From assembly GCF_004193775.1 (NCBI RefSeq), contig NC_041008.1:42937136-43001135 (forward strand): a DNA stretch of 64,000 nucleotides, read 5' to 3'. The notes under the pieces are model-generated. The model ran no database searches. It worked only from the letters and a program-made list of their open reading frames with translations, and was not told where the DNA came from. Both the position numbers and the translations under genes were made by a program. This DNA is from Glycine soja (taxonomy: Eukaryota; Streptophyta; Magnoliopsida; Fabales; Fabaceae). Positions within the stretch are counted from its first letter, which is position 1. Each line of letters opens with the position of its first letter. Positions 32,189 to 45,209 of the stretch are shown here, piece by piece.

Positions 32189-33830
32189 GGGATATGCTAG
32201 GTACACCCAGTAATATTGCTGGTGCACCCAGCAATTCATTGAAATGTCAATTTTGCCCTTCATTTAAAAAAATAAAAAGCATTTTTTCCCTCTTTCGGAA
32301 GCATTCTCTCTTTTCACTGAGTCTCTTCCGCAAAAGCTTCTTCTCTTCTCTCTTCCCCGACGAGCTTCTTCTCCGCGAGCTTCTCCGGCAGCCCTTGGAC
32401 CCATTTGCATTCAAGGTAGGTGGCATTCTTCTTAGCTTTGGTTTTGTTATGCACTACATTAGGGTAGGTTAGTATAACGTTAGGTTAGTGGAACCTTAGG
32501 GTAGAAGACGGAACCTTAGGGTAGAAGACGCCGGAAAAAATGGCAGCTTGGTGACGGTGGCGGCTTCCGAAAGACCCGTTAGGGTTCTTCCGGAACTTCC
32601 GGAAAAAGGTCTTCTGGAAGATTTCCGGAAGAGTAGTTGTTCCGGAACCACTGAAACGTCTTCCGAAAGTACTGGTCTTCCGGAAAGTTCCCGGAACACC
32701 TATTCGGGAAAGTGCTTCCGGAATAGACAACTTTATTTATAATAAAATAATTAATTATTAAACATACACAACTTAATTTTAAAAAAAAATTAAACAACTT
32801 CATTTATAAAAAAAATACTTCATTTATAATAAAATAAACAACTTTATTTATAATAAAATAAAAAAGTTTATTTATATACAAAAATAACACAACTAATTTC
32901 AAAATATATAATTAGTAAACATACACAACTTAAATTATATATAACAATAAAACAAAAATGGGAAAAAAAATTCCAAACATACACAACTTTATTTATAAAA
33001 TTAACTACTTCATTTATAAAAAATACATAAGTAATTTAAAATTAAATAATTAGTAAAATACTCAACTAAAATGATATAAAAAAAACTGAAATAATTAACA
33101 AAAATAACAAACTTAATTAACAAAAACAATATTTAAAAAAAAAAAAAACTTCCGGAAGAAGTGGTTCTTCTGGAAATATTCCGGAAGAAGGGCTCTTCCG
33201 GAAAGTGCTTCCGGAACCACTGAAAGGTCATCCGGAAGAACCCTTCTTCCGGAATGTTTCCGGAAGAACCACTTCTTTCGGAAACTTTCCAGAATAGGTG
33301 TTCCGGGAACTTTCCGGAAGACCAGTACTTCCGAAAGACGTTTCAGTGGTTCCGGAACAACTACTCTTCCGGAAATCTTCTGGAAGACCTTCTTCCGGAA
33401 GTTCCGGAAGAACCCCTAACGGGTCTTCCGGAAGCCGCCACCGTCACCAAGCTGCCATTTTTTTTGGCGTCTTCTACCCTAATGTTCCGTCTTCTACCCT
33501 AAGGTTCCGTCTTCTACCCTAAGGTTCCACTAACCTAACGTTACACTAACCTACCCTAATGTAGTGCATAACAAAACCAAAGTTAAGAAGAAGGCCACCT
33601 ACCTCAAAAGCAAATGGGTCCAAGGACTGTCGGAGAAGCTCGCAGAGAAGAAGCTTGTCGGGGAAGAGAGAAGAGAAGAAGCTTTTGCGGAAGAGACTCA
33701 GTGAAAAGAGAGAATGCTTCTGAAAGAGGGAAAAAAATGCTTTTTATTATTTTAAATGAAGGGCAAAATTGACCTTTCATTGAATTGCTGGGTGCACCAG
33801 CAATATTTCTGGGTGCACCTAGCATATCCC
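32189..33830. mobile_element. 1.64-kb GC-rich foldback element
   Basis: The left arm (32189 to about 32725) and right arm (about 33280 to 33830) are near-perfect inverted copies of about 540 bp. They start GGGATATGCTAGGT and end ACCTAGCATATCCC. The arms carry many TTCCGGAA palindromes and GTAGAAGACG repeats. The 550-bp spacer is AT-rich with ACTTTATTTATAATAAAAT repeats. A transcript would fold into a very long hairpin. The short frames in the arms mirror each other and have no domain. I find no 9-bp duplication, so a Mutator-like assignment is only a guess. Confidence 0.88.
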
Positions 33831-36033
33831 CAGAGGGACATTGGCATTAATGACCACAATCAGATTGGGCTTCTTTGCACCCAAAGTGGGCTTGTTCCTT
33901 CCCAAAAAATTGGATCGCGTGGGGCACCACCTTAGGCTCTCATGCTACGACGACAGCCTATGGCCCTACATCCATATCGGCTCTCACTCTCTACGGTAAA
34001 CAAACACACACTTGAAACTAACTTGGCATGAGCAATCAACAGTGGTTTATGTCAAATGTTACTTGGCAGAGCAAGTAATGGTAGGGTCTCAACACAACAT
34101 TCATGTTTCTCTCATCGTAACAAAACACATCAACGATCACTATCACTTTTGTAATAAAATGAGACGGTGACGTTTTCCAACTCTATTTGGTTTCAACCAT
34201 TAATTTATGGAATTACAAGTTTCGGGATGCAACGTTACATTCAATACCGTTCATAATCATCTTTACCGACTCAAATAACATTATTTTTACTAAAAAAATA
34301 TTTATGGTCTAAAATAAATGTACGCTGGAGTATAATTAACCCCAAAATAAAGCTATAAAATTTTATAGATCCTCTAGTACTTTATGTTTAATGAATTCCA
34401 TTCTCAATTTTATAGTTTTAAATAAAGTTGAAAAAGATTCTAAAAAAATAAATAGAGTTCAATCAATAAAAAATGATACTTAACCTTCTTAGAGCCCGCT
34501 TGATATGTTAAAAATTATGATACTGTACATAACAAATACTTTTGTTTCACGTTTAATTTTAAAAAAATTACGATACAACACAAATGGAAGCCCATAAGGA
34601 TTGGACAAAATCTCTTTTTGTCCCAAATGTAAAATATTAAAAAAAATACATATATCCCTATATGTATATTTAATAATTAAAAAATTTATATTTTAAAAAG
34701 AAAACACTAAGCTTTTTATTCTAATCTCTTCTTATTTATTTCTTCTCACGTTTTTCTTGCCCAGTAACATAATTTTAACCAATCAAACTAAATCTTTCAA
34801 ACGTGAAAACTTACTCTATTTACCTGTACAAAAGTAACAGTCAACTTTTGTCAAACAGTTTTGAAGACAAACGGCTGTTTAAAGCCATTCATTGACTAAC
34901 CATATATTTCTTAAGTGTGAGATTTAACTGAAACTAATATTTATGATGATCTTTTTGAAACAGTTAAGATATGAATGTATCATACTTTTGCAAACAACCA
35001 AGCTAGTTACTTTCTTAGGATCCATAGTTCCCCCAAAGGAATTCAGTGATAAACAGCCACATATCCCATCATGTGAGTATCATGAATTTTTTCAAAGAGA
35101 TTATTGTGGTGATGGGGGGAAGCATGCTGAACAGTGGTCCATCTTGAAAGCAGAAATGGATGAGGTCAGTTGCTGAAATTGTGCCTTAGTTATTGCATCA
35201 CAGCCCCACGAGAAAAGGATGTTCCCAACAGTTTCCCATTTCCACAACCCCTACTCTACTATTTTTCCATCATCATCATTCCCCCAAAACAGTTTCACAA
35301 AAAAAAAAAAAAACACTTTTCTGTAGTGAAAAGTCAAACCACCCTAACTTGAATTGAAACAATGAACAGGAGTCACACATTTATATTTTACAACCTTAAA
35401 AATAAGGACTATACACTATTATATTATTATACACTATATACTACAACATTTCTTGTCCTTGCATAGCTTTCTTACACGTATCACCCTATTCAGTCCTTCT
35501 GTCTCCTAAATTGTTTTAATTAGTACCTTCCTATTCTTAGCCATATATTCTAAGTATATAACAAACGAATGTCTTGGACACATTTATTATCCAAATGATC
35601 CGTTTCAATCTTCATTTGGCTGGTGGACAAATTTTTAATCAAAGGGGTTCTTAATTATTATTTATTAATATAGAAAGCAGCAAAAAAAAATTGAGAAAAA
35701 GAAAGAACATGAAAATGAATAGATAGAAGAGAAGGGTTATGTAGACTTAATAATAATCAAATTTAATTATATTATTATTTTTTTATTGAAGGGGGGGTCC
35801 CCATGTGATGATAAAAGAAAGGAAATCACAACAGAGATTCATAGGTTGTGAAGTGTGATTCTCAATAACAGGAAGTGACGCAAGGGATCACAATCACCAA
35901 ACTGAAGCAACTATCCTTTCTGTTTACCTCGAATGGCTTATCAGCAAATGTTGGACCACACCTATATTGAGGAGCTTCCGGGGGAAAAAGGTTGCAGCTT
36001 TTTGTTGTTTGTTCGGTTCTAACTTTGATTTGA
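33831..36033. other. intergenic DNA and 3' flank of the MYB gene
   Basis: No certain gene. A plus-strand frame at 34943-35176 (77 codons) has protein-like composition in its second half (SCEYHEFFQRDYCGDGGKHA) but no recognised domain. Beyond about 35830 the sequence should be the 3' untranslated region and terminator of the minus-strand MYB gene. Confidence 0.5.
34943..35176 (+). other. unrecognised 77-codon open frame
   Basis: The first third is hydrophobic (MMIFLKQLRYECIILLQTTK). The rest is polar with two Cys and several His, including HIPSCEYHEFFQRDYCGDGG. No known motif, and no splice partner that I can identify. It may be a gene fragment or chance. Confidence 0.2.
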
Positions 36034-37779
36034 TCATGTGGCTCCTACTCCAAGGAAGTCAATAAATGGAGGTGGAATTGTTGTTGTTGCATCTGGGGGG
36101 CACTGATCACTGCTCACGTTTTGATGATCTCTGTGTTCTGCTGCCACTGATGATAGTGAGGCTTCACTGTGGCCTAATATCTGTGCTGTGGAATTTGAGA
36201 ATCCGTAGTTGTGATTGTTTTGTTGGTGCTGCTGCATTAGCATCACATATTGGGGGTATTGAGGGTTGAAACCAAATGATGGTTGGTGATGATCGTTCTG
36301 TCCAAAATACTCTCCCACCATGTCATTGCTGCTTCTAACACCTACAAGTCCAAATAGCATAGCAGTGTTAAAGCCATAAGAAAAAAAATGTGGTTTTTTA
36401 TGTATATATCCAAGTTTCCCAAAAAGGGCTGCATCAGTCACAGTTGCAGACCAAAAAGATAGATGGAGGAAACATGAAAAGTAAGATATGTACTTTGCTT
36501 GAAAAGTTGGAAATAGTGAGTTGAAGGCTAATTAATGAATGAGACTTCTTGTAACAAGAAGAACCATGAAAGTAGAGAAAACAAAAAACTAGGATTGAAA
36601 TGGACATTGGACACACACCTGAAAAGAAATCAAGTGGTGTTTGTTGAGGATACAAGGCAATATGAGGGACCAGCTTGGGGGTTGAGAATGCTTCTTTGGC
36701 AGCAGTCATGTGGGGTGAGCCATTTAATAAGCCAAACTCAACCCCACTAGAAGGAGCAACAGCCACTACTCCTCCATGGAAGGGTGTTGCAGCATATGGA
36801 GAACTAGGCATGTTAATGTTGTTGGCAAGTCCTCCATTATTTGGAAGATTAAGACAATAGGGTGGTGGTGGTTGTTGTTCTGCAGTGGCTGTGTTTCTTG
36901 AGACAAGAGTGCTGCTTGTTGTTGTTGTTGTGTTAAGTTCCTCCACTCTTCTGTAAACAGAAGAAGATTGGCTCAGCCTCCTCCTGTAGGCACTGGACTG
37001 TTCTCTGTACTTTCTGGCCATTATAACATGCCAGTGATTCTTCACTGCATTATCTGTTCTCCCTGGGAAAAGCCTTGCAATCATGGCCCATTTGTTGCCA
37101 TAAATCCTATGTGCCTGCATTAGCCTCTCTTCCTCCTCCTCACTGAATGCCCTCCTATTGATCCTTGGATCCAACTGGTTGAACCACCTCAGCCTACAAC
37201 TCTTTCCTAAAAGCACAAATTAATAAGATCTCATCAAAACAAAGATAAAAATAAAAATTAATGACAAAAAAAATCTTAAGAAAAATGAAGAATAAGATTA
37301 TATATATCTATATGACTATTTATGATAAGTGTTATCATTTTGCACTAGTTTTCACTTTTCATACCTGATCTTCCTTCTAACTTCTCAGCTATGAGGTTCC
37401 AGTTCTGAGGGCCATAAAGAGCAACAAGCTCCTTGAGCTTGGAATCTTCTGCTGGTCTCCAATGCCCTCTAGCACAAAGCTTGGAATGCCCGGAACCGCC
37501 ACTATTAGAATTCTCATTAGGGCTGTTCTCATCGTTGAAGTTATTAGCATTATGGTTAACTTTGTCACTGTCTTCACCACTGCTATAAGACCCTTTACCC
37601 TCTTCAGCAACATCATCACTGTTGTTGGGGTGATCCTCAAAGTTGGGACATTCCCTCATGAAGGGAAAACCCCAGTTTGTGCCCCCGTTGGAGACATAGC
37701 AATTATCTTGATGAGAAGAAACCACACCGTAGTTGGAACAAAGAGAGAGAGAGTCCATGTCAGCATAGACCATTCCCAT
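36034..37779 (-). CDS. MYB105-like: R2R3-MYB transcription factor, MYB105/117-like
   Basis: Three exons: 37779-37365, 37206-36619 and 36341-36034. GT-AG introns of 158 and 277 bp both split a codon after its first base, giving 436 residues. R2 spans the first intron ([18 protein letters not shown], then [11 protein letters not shown]). R3 follows ([53 protein letters not shown]). Regularly spaced Trp residues mark DNA-recognition helices. The N-terminus is Ser/Asn-rich, and the C-terminus ends [13 protein letters not shown], which I associate with the MYB105/MYB117 (LOF) subgroup. In Arabidopsis those genes act in the nucleus to set organ boundaries and axillary meristems; the same role here is inferred. 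The start is the first in-frame ATG after an upstream TAG; 37773 is an alternative. Confidence 0.92.
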
Positions 37780-37875
37780 TGAAGGAGGAGAAGAAGAGTA
37801 GGAGGAAGAAGGGTATCTAGTGAGGCTATTTGTGTTCTTTAGTGAAGAAGGGTATATCACACTAGCTGGCCATGC

Positions 37876-38109
37876 CTACATCTTTCTCACAGAAGATGAA
37901 GAAGAAAAAGGGTATATGGATGAGTAAAAAAATGTTACAAAGTGTTGCAAAGTGGCAAAAGAAGAAGAATATTTTATGTGATGATGAAGAGGAGTAACAT
38001 TGAGATGCAAAGTTTGAAAGGACAGATAGTTGAATGGGAAGAAAGAAGACAGATTTTTTTGCAGGAGTTGTAAAAACAGATGAAGTGCTTTGCTTTCAAA
38101 AGTGTTCAA
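37876..38109 (-). other. leader ORF upstream of the MYB gene
   Basis: A 77-codon frame (MNTFESKALHLFLQLLQ...SSSSVRKM) ends with TAG about 100 bp before the MYB start. It is in the same frame as the MYB coding sequence. If the transcript begins upstream of 38109 it would be an upstream ORF able to lower MYB translation. It has no domain, and its Phe/Ser richness may simply reflect a pyrimidine-rich leader. Confidence 0.4.
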
Positions 38110-38315
38110 GTGTTGAAGCCTTTTAACAGATACTTACACTAATGAAACCATTGGTTCAATGAGAAAAGAGAGAGAAATAGTGTGTGAGAAAGAGAGAGAA
38201 CTTTGAAGTAGTTAGGCACCCAGACTGAGATAATGACCCTGGCATTCTTCATTTAACCAGTTGCTGTCATTATATTACTACTATTTATTCTATTCTTTTA
38301 ACAAATCCCACCTCA

Positions 38316-38329
38316 CTCACACGTGTGAG
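38316..38329 (-). promoter_or_regulatory. palindromic G-box upstream of the MYB gene
   Basis: CTCACACGTGTGAG is a perfect 14-bp palindrome centred on CACGTG, about 540 bp upstream of the MYB start. CACGTG binds bHLH and bZIP factors in plants. Function here is inferred from position only. Confidence 0.45.
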
Positions 38330-38358
38330 AGTGAGAGACAGGAAGAAAAAACTCTTAT

Positions 38359-38388
38359 ATTTTTTTTCTCTCTCTCTCCCTCTCTCCA
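38359..38388. repeat. CT-rich tract in the MYB promoter
   Basis: TTTTTTTTCTCTCTCTCTCC-type run; another CT run lies at 38648-38665. GA/CT tracts are common in plant promoters and leaders. Confidence 0.7.
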
Positions 38389-38669
38389 TTCAGGGGGGGT
38401 TGCAGGGTCTTAGGCTGTCTCTCTCTAAATTGACAAGAAAGACACTAATGTGATGGGTGCTTACTTCGGCTTGTGGCTGCAGCAGCAAGGGACACCTTTC
38501 TTTTCAAAGCACATCAAAGTCTTTTTTTGCTTTGCTTTGTTCTATTGCCACACAACACAACGGAACAAGCCTTGTCATGTTCATATGCACTAGTAAAATA
38601 TGACCCTAGCATACATATAGCATAGCCTATTCATCAAAAACCTATTCTCTCTCTCTCTCTCTCTCAATA

Positions 38670-40672
38670 TCAATATCTATGTCCCCATCAACGTCAGTGT
38701 CACTAGCTACTGTATTAGTCCCTCGGCTTGTGCTTGTGTTTTTGTTTGGTCGTGCTATGTTATTAACTAGAGATTATGTGCAATTCAAAGAGGGTTCAGT
38801 AACCTTGGTTTCAGTTGAGGTAACCACTTGAAATCGACCTAACGACCAACCAATCCTTTCGGTAAAGAATTACTCTATTACTCTATACAATACGTGTACC
38901 TCAACTAATTTACTATTATGTTTTACTTTAATTCACAAATAGTAAATTGTTTGTGTTAACCCACTATTACATGTGTACGAACTATCAACAGGTTTTTCAT
39001 TTACTTATTAGTTTAATAGTTATATGCGATTTCTATAATGTTATTTAATTATAAATCAATAAACTTATTATAACTAATGAGTTATAAATGACTGTGAAAA
39101 TAATTCATAGTCCTTTTTTTCTATTTAGACTACAAAAATAAAAAAGATTTTAGTAGCAATTGAAATTACGATTTTTTAATTCAAAGATAAAATAATAATT
39201 TATTATGATCTTTATTTTATTTATTTAATTTTATTAATATTAATTTGTATGTATCATTAGTTAAAACTTATTAATTTCTTAAAATATAAAATTTATAAAT
39301 TAAAAAATATTTAATATAAAAAATTATTATATTTTATATCATTTTATATATTTTATTTTTAAATAGTTTACATATTTTTATTTTTATTTTACCAATTTAT
39401 AATTAAATTTCAAAAAATAATATATAAATTATATACATAAATTATTTTGTAAATTGATTTTAATATACAAATTATTTTTACTCTAATTATATAAATCAAT
39501 ATAATTACATCAATTAATATGTACGTTATACAAATTATACAAATTATGTAAATTATTTTTATTATAATTACATAAATTAATAAAATTTTAATATTTAATT
39601 TTTTTAGTTAACTTAATCTTTAATATTTTAATTTTAACTATAAAAATTATTTACTAAATAATTTTTATATACCAATTATATAAATTAATAAAATTACATA
39701 AATTAATATGTAAATTATTTTATGTAATTTATCAAAATTATGTAAATTTATTTTTATATATAAATAATAAAAAAAATATTTTAATTTCATAAAGTAATAA
39801 ATTTTGAATTTTTATATTATTTAAATATTATTTTAAATTTCCGTAATTTGTATAAAATACATAAAAACAATTAAAATGATATAATTATATAAGTACGTAC
39901 TAGTGTAACTTTTATTTTTAGTATTTTTAAAATTTAAATAAAAATAATTTAAAATTACTGCTTAATTTAGTTTAACACATTTACAAATGTTGGCTGTAAA
40001 AACTTATTTTAACATTTTTCTTAATAGGCCTTATCAATAAAACATATCTTGTTTAAAATTGAAAGTGGTTGTATGGTTTTGCTTTTATTCTCTTGTATGT
40101 GGTTGGGGTATTCCTTATACCCTCTTTAATATATTTGCTGTTGTTTGCTGAGAAAAAAAATAAAAAATATTTTGTTGATAGAAAAAACATTTTTTAGGCA
40201 GATTTTCGTTTAATGTCGGAATTGTCTCCTCTAACTTCAGTGAGAGGATGTTTTGTAGGAAATAAATTTTTTCATGTCTAAGAATTATTAAGAATCATGA
40301 ATCATTTTTGGGAAAGTTTCTTTAAAATAAAACAGTTATACTATTTTTTTAAAATTACTTTAATTATTTATCACATTAAATAATCTAGTAACAGTAACAT
40401 TATTTTTTTACTAAAAGAAAAATTTAACTGAAAAACTAAATTGTAATCTCCCAAGAAAGTTTTCGTGAAAAATCACACACAAAACATTTTTGGAAAATCT
40501 TCTTTTTCAAGACTCTTATTTTTTAAAATAGATACTAAATAGGAAATAAAGATTCCTTGGAAATTGAAAATTTCTCTCTTATCAAACATCTCCTAAAGTA
40601 AAATAAGCAACTTTGATCATTAATGAGAAAATTAATGAATTAAAATTTTTATATATTTATGATTTGTTTACA
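38670..40672. other. AT-rich intergenic DNA
   Basis: The distal MYB promoter grades into very AT-rich sequence (39100-39960) with many short ATAAATTA-like words. No gene or RNA is recognised. Confidence 0.55.
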
Positions 40673-40680
40673 TTTAATTG

Positions 40681-40976
40681 TAGGGTAAATAGTCACTTTT
40701 GTCCCTCAATATATAATTCGCTGACAAATGTATTCCTGAAAGATGAAAATACAAAATTTAGTCCCTAAAAATGTAAAAAGTGTATTTGTCACTAAAATAA
40801 TCATTAACGTGGATTGCCAGCATATGGACATATTTGTTTTTCTTTTTTTTTTTTACTTTTCGTCTTCCGACTCTGCTAACAAATGCGTTCCTGAAATATA
40901 TAAAAATATAAAATTTAGTCATTGAAAATATAAAAAGTATGACAAATATATCCGGACGTTAATAATAGATTGTAAC

Positions 40977-41031
<55 letters not shown>

Positions 41032-41436
41032 GTGTTTTTAATTTATTGTTATTCGTTTAGTACTTATGTAATATATTTTTGAATTATTTTTTAATATATA
41101 TTATTATTATTTTGATTTCCTCGTCAAACCTTAATCTTTACCGTTAAAAAAAAATATCTTATATTTTATAATTTTATCAAATTTCTACTAAATTTCTCAC
41201 TTTTAATCTTTAAAATTATTCTATATCCCAATTCCAACTTAAGTACTCTAATATTTAAATTGAAATTAATATGTCAAGTGTTTAGAGTAGAAAAAACACA
41301 ACGAGGCGCATGACCACATTTATTTATTTATTTATTTTTAAAAAATAATATAATCAACTATTTTTTTAAAAAAGAAAGTCTCACAAAATTTAAACTAGAT
41401 AGAGCTAAAGTGAAATTATAATTCTTTTTCCTTAAT

Positions 41437-41493
<57 letters not shown>

Positions 41494-42658
41494 CAAATAT
41501 GAAAGAATCTGGAGGATAAACCTTATGTGCTTCTACTCGAGACAACACTTATTACACATAATATGAATGAAATGAAAAATAGTTACTAACAAATAAAGAA
41601 CCTAAATAAATTTAAATAAAAAATACAATAATACTCAAACTAATACAGACGTTAACTTAAAAAAACTAGTACAAAGGTTTATTACTTGCAAAACGCAGAG
41701 TTGCATCTCTTATTGATTTAGAGGCTACAGCGACCTTGCATTCCATTTAACATATTATGGAAGAGCACATAATAAAGATTAATAATTAATTGAAGAAACA
41801 AAAAAATAAAAGAAATAAAAGACTTTTATTATTTTAAATGATAACTCAATTGATTAAATTTTGTGAGACTTTTTTTTTTAAAATTTCACTTTAGTTTTAT
41901 CTACTTTAAATTTTGTGAGACTTTTTTTTTAAAAATAAATAGTTGATTAATTTTTTTTCTAAAATAAATAAATTTGGTCTCACAGCCAATTGCGTTTTTT
42001 CTACTCAAAACTCTCAACATATTATTTTCAATCTAAATATAAGGTTACTTAAGTTAAAATTGGGATATGGAATAATTTTAAAGATTAAAAATGAGAAATT
42101 TAGTAGAAATTTGATAAAATTATAAGATATAAGATAAAAAAATTAACGGTAAAGATTAAGGTTTGACAAGAAAATTAAAATAATAAAAACATATATTAAA
42201 AGGTAATTTAAAAAATATACTACATAAGTACTAAACAAACATGAGCATTAAATTATAAACACATAATAATAATAATAATGATAATAATAATAATAATAAT
42301 TAGTCACAATCTATTATTAACATTCATATATATTTATTCCACTTTTACACTTTTGAGGACTAAATTTTGTATTGTCATCTTTCAGGGATGCATCTGTCAA
42401 CGGAGTGAAAAGATGAAAAATCAAAAAAATATTATAACAAATATGTCCATATGCTGACAATCCACGTTAATCATTATTTCAGTGACAAATTTGTCTTTCT
42501 GTGTCACGTAGGCGACTTTATTAACGGTGACGAGGAAAGTTAATGGCGGTATATATTTGTCACACTTCTTACATAGGGACTAAATTTTATATTTTCATCC
42601 TTCAAAGGTGCATTTATCAGCAAATTACACATTAAAGAACAAAAATGACTATTTAACC
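40681..42658. mobile_element. 2-kb Mutator-like foldback element
   Basis: The ends GGGTAAATAGTCA and TGACTATTTAACC are inverted. The arms of roughly 750-830 bp pair almost throughout, for example GGATTGCCAGCATATGGACA against TGTCCATATGCTGACAATCC, and an (ATT)n run at 40978-41031 against (AAT)n near 42262-42300. The centre has (TA)n at 41442-41490. TTTAATTG flanks both sides (40673-40680 and 42659-42666), an 8-9-bp duplication as Mutator transposases leave. No transposase is encoded. Confidence 0.88.
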
Positions 42659-42666
42659 TTTAATTG

Positions 42667-43591
42667 GATATCGGGTATTCTTCTAGTCAAATAGCCAAAC
42701 ACCCTCTACACAAACCAGATACCTCAGAACACATTATTGACCGAATAGCCGAATACTCCCTTTGGAATAAGAACAGAAGATACGAGGACTTCAAGCACCA
42801 GGAATACTTGGTATTTAGCCTAGCTACCAAGCGGCTGAATACACCACAACCAACAATAAACTATAAGAATACATAATTAATCAGAATTATATAAACAATT
42901 AAGCATCATAACGATAAAGATTAGATTACCTAAAACGGTAAGATCCATTATACCATATATAAATAGAGATGAAATTCTTGAGATAAAGATAATGTTGATT
43001 CGTATTTATTGCTTAAAGTCAAGCGTTGAGCGTCAGAGTTTTTGATTAATTTTGAAAATGTTTTAATTAAAAACATTTTATTATATAATAAAATTTAATA
43101 AACTAATTTTTTAATTAAAAAAGATGAAATATTTAAAGAAGTCTATAGTATTGTTCGACAATATTTTTAGAAGATAGAAAATGATTTATTTAAATGCAAT
43201 TTAATAATATCTATATATCAAACAATATTTAATATGTAATGCAAAATTATTTCGTAAATATATTATTCTAATTATGAATTCAAAAATTTAAGTGCAAATT
43301 AAAAACTAAAAATGAAATCTGAATAAATTTCAAGAGTAAAAATTATAAATATTTTATAATATTAAAAATTTAGTTAACTATATTATTTACACATTTTTGT
43401 AATGTTCTTTTTATTTTATTTGATGAAAATTAAAAATAAAAAAAAATTAATGCTTTACAATAAATAAACATAATTTAAATAAACTATAATTTGTGAAAAG
43501 TATTTAATGAGTGAAACAATCAAATTGAAAAATCACTTATTTTTATGAAAGAAGTGTCAGTTTCGGTCAAGTCCACCATCAAGGGAAATAT
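42667..43591. other. intergenic, nothing certain
   Basis: 42664-42876 is a plus-strand open stretch with AT-balanced composition and no domain (YSSSQIAKHPLHKPDTSEHI). AAATAGCCAAACACC and GAATAGCCGAATACTCC look like internal repeats. No gene is supported. Confidence 0.4.
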
Positions 43592-44478
43592 TAGATGTTA
43601 AATTATCACTTTTCATTCATTATGTTTTAGTCTTATTTTACTTATATTAAGTTTTAAAAATTTTATTTTGGTCATTTATGTTTTTGAAAGTTTTATTTTG
43701 ATAATTTATCTTTTCAAAAGTTTTATTTTAATACATTAAATTTTAAAAGTTTCATTTTGGTTCTTTATATTTTGTGAAAGTTTTAATTTGATCCTTTATG
43801 GTTTAGAAAGTTTTATTTTGATCATTTTTTTTTGTTAGCCAACATTAGTATTTTGTTAAATTTTAAAATAATTAATTTATAATAGTAACAATTAAAACTG
43901 TCACTATCTTTAAAATGCATTCAATCACACCTATTTTTACAACTTCTATCATCTTCTACAAACTCTATAACCACCACAACACAATATTATTAAAACCATC
44001 ATCCACTCAAATTTGCAACAGCACTACATCCATTATCAATAAACAACTTAGATCTACAACCTTCATCCACCAAAGCAACACCATCATGTTACCTCATAGT
44101 CACACCATTATCCAACACCAACATAAACTAGAACATTGGATTTGGACAATGATGAGAAGCTTTAGATCTTATGTCATAGTGGTGATTTCGAGTCTTGCTT
44201 CGATTTATAACCGCCATTATTTTAAATTTAAAAATTAACAGAACTAACATTTGCTAATTAATGAAAATTAGAAGAAATTATCAAAATGAAACTTTCAAAA
44301 ATATAAATGATCCAAATGAAACTTCTGAAAACATAAATATCAAACTGAAACTTTTAAAATGTAATGTACCAAAATGAAACTTTTAAAAACATAAAGAATG
44401 AAAATAAAACTTTTAACACTTAATATACAAAAGTAAAATAACACTAAATTATAATGGACCAAAAATAATATTTAACTC
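43592..44478. mobile_element. foldback element, AAAGTTTTATTTTGAT family
   Basis: The arms (about 43592-43860 and 44235-44478) are inverted copies built from repeated AAAGTTTTATTTTGATC and its complement GATCCAAATGAAACTTTC. The spacer (43870-44230) holds a 107-codon plus-strand frame, MHSITPIFTTSIIFYKLYN onward, rich in Thr, Ile, His and Asn and unrecognised. No clear target duplication. Confidence 0.75.
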
Positions 44479-45030
44479 GTATCATAAGAAGAAACTTCAT
44501 ATGAACTATAAAGCTAACTTAATTAAAAGTAACTTTTTTTCCCCAAACTTCACTCTATGAAAATAAGTTGCTTTTTTAGAGATTTTTACCAAAAGTGTTT
44601 GGATCAACTTCTCATTTTACAGAGAAGATAAGTTCAAAAAAGGTTGGAGTTAATACACACTTAGTATTTGTTTGATTTGAATTTTTTTTTCGTAAATCAT
44701 TTTACTGAAATTGTCAATGAAAGTTAAAAAATTATTAGAATAAGTTAAACAAAACATTCAGTTCAAACAATTGAGTTGGATTAAGTAGAACAAAAAAATC
44801 CCTTCAAAAATAGTACCTAGAACAAAAAAAATCATTCCTACCCATCATTTACCCTAAGTTTAATATCAAGCCCACATTTTTTTTCTAAATCAAAATTATT
44901 AATTTAAACTGTGAAGGGAAAGGTAGAGAAAACAATGAATTGCTATAATAGTTGACCTACCAAAGACATATAACACGCTGAGATAGGAGTTTTTGATAAA
45001 CACTGTGAAGGATTTAAAGTTTTGGAGAAC
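44479..45030. other. intergenic, nothing recognised
   Basis: AT-rich flank to the TRIM insertion. The short minus-strand frame at 44899-45081 overlaps the TRIM arm and has no domain. Confidence 0.5.
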
Positions 45031-45035
45031 AATTT

Positions 45036-45209
45036 TGTTGGGGAGATTCGAGGGGTACATCTGTGGACCATGAACCACCATATAAGGAGACCTGACACCA
45101 CACTCTAACCCAAAACCTTAAGGCTCAGGTTTTGGGTTAGAGTATGGTGTCAGGTCTCCTTATGTGGTGACTCGTGGTCCACAGGTGTACCCCTCGAATT
45201 TCCCCAACA
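45036..45209. repeat. LTR-end palindrome of the TRIM
   Basis: The left arm is the reverse complement of the last 95 or so bases of the LTR. The right arm is the same segment in forward orientation. They meet at CCTTAAGGCTCAGG and could form a hairpin with a stem of about 80 bp. Confidence 0.85.

Noticed and set aside
32485..33522. Mirror-image frames of 60-82 codons rich in Phe/Pro/Glu
   Set aside because: They are translations of the TTCCGGAA-rich inverted arms and appear in both arms in opposite directions.
37780..37860. N-terminal extension of the MYB protein from GTG at 37860
   Set aside because: Plant genes start at ATG; no in-frame ATG lies between the upstream TAG and 37779.
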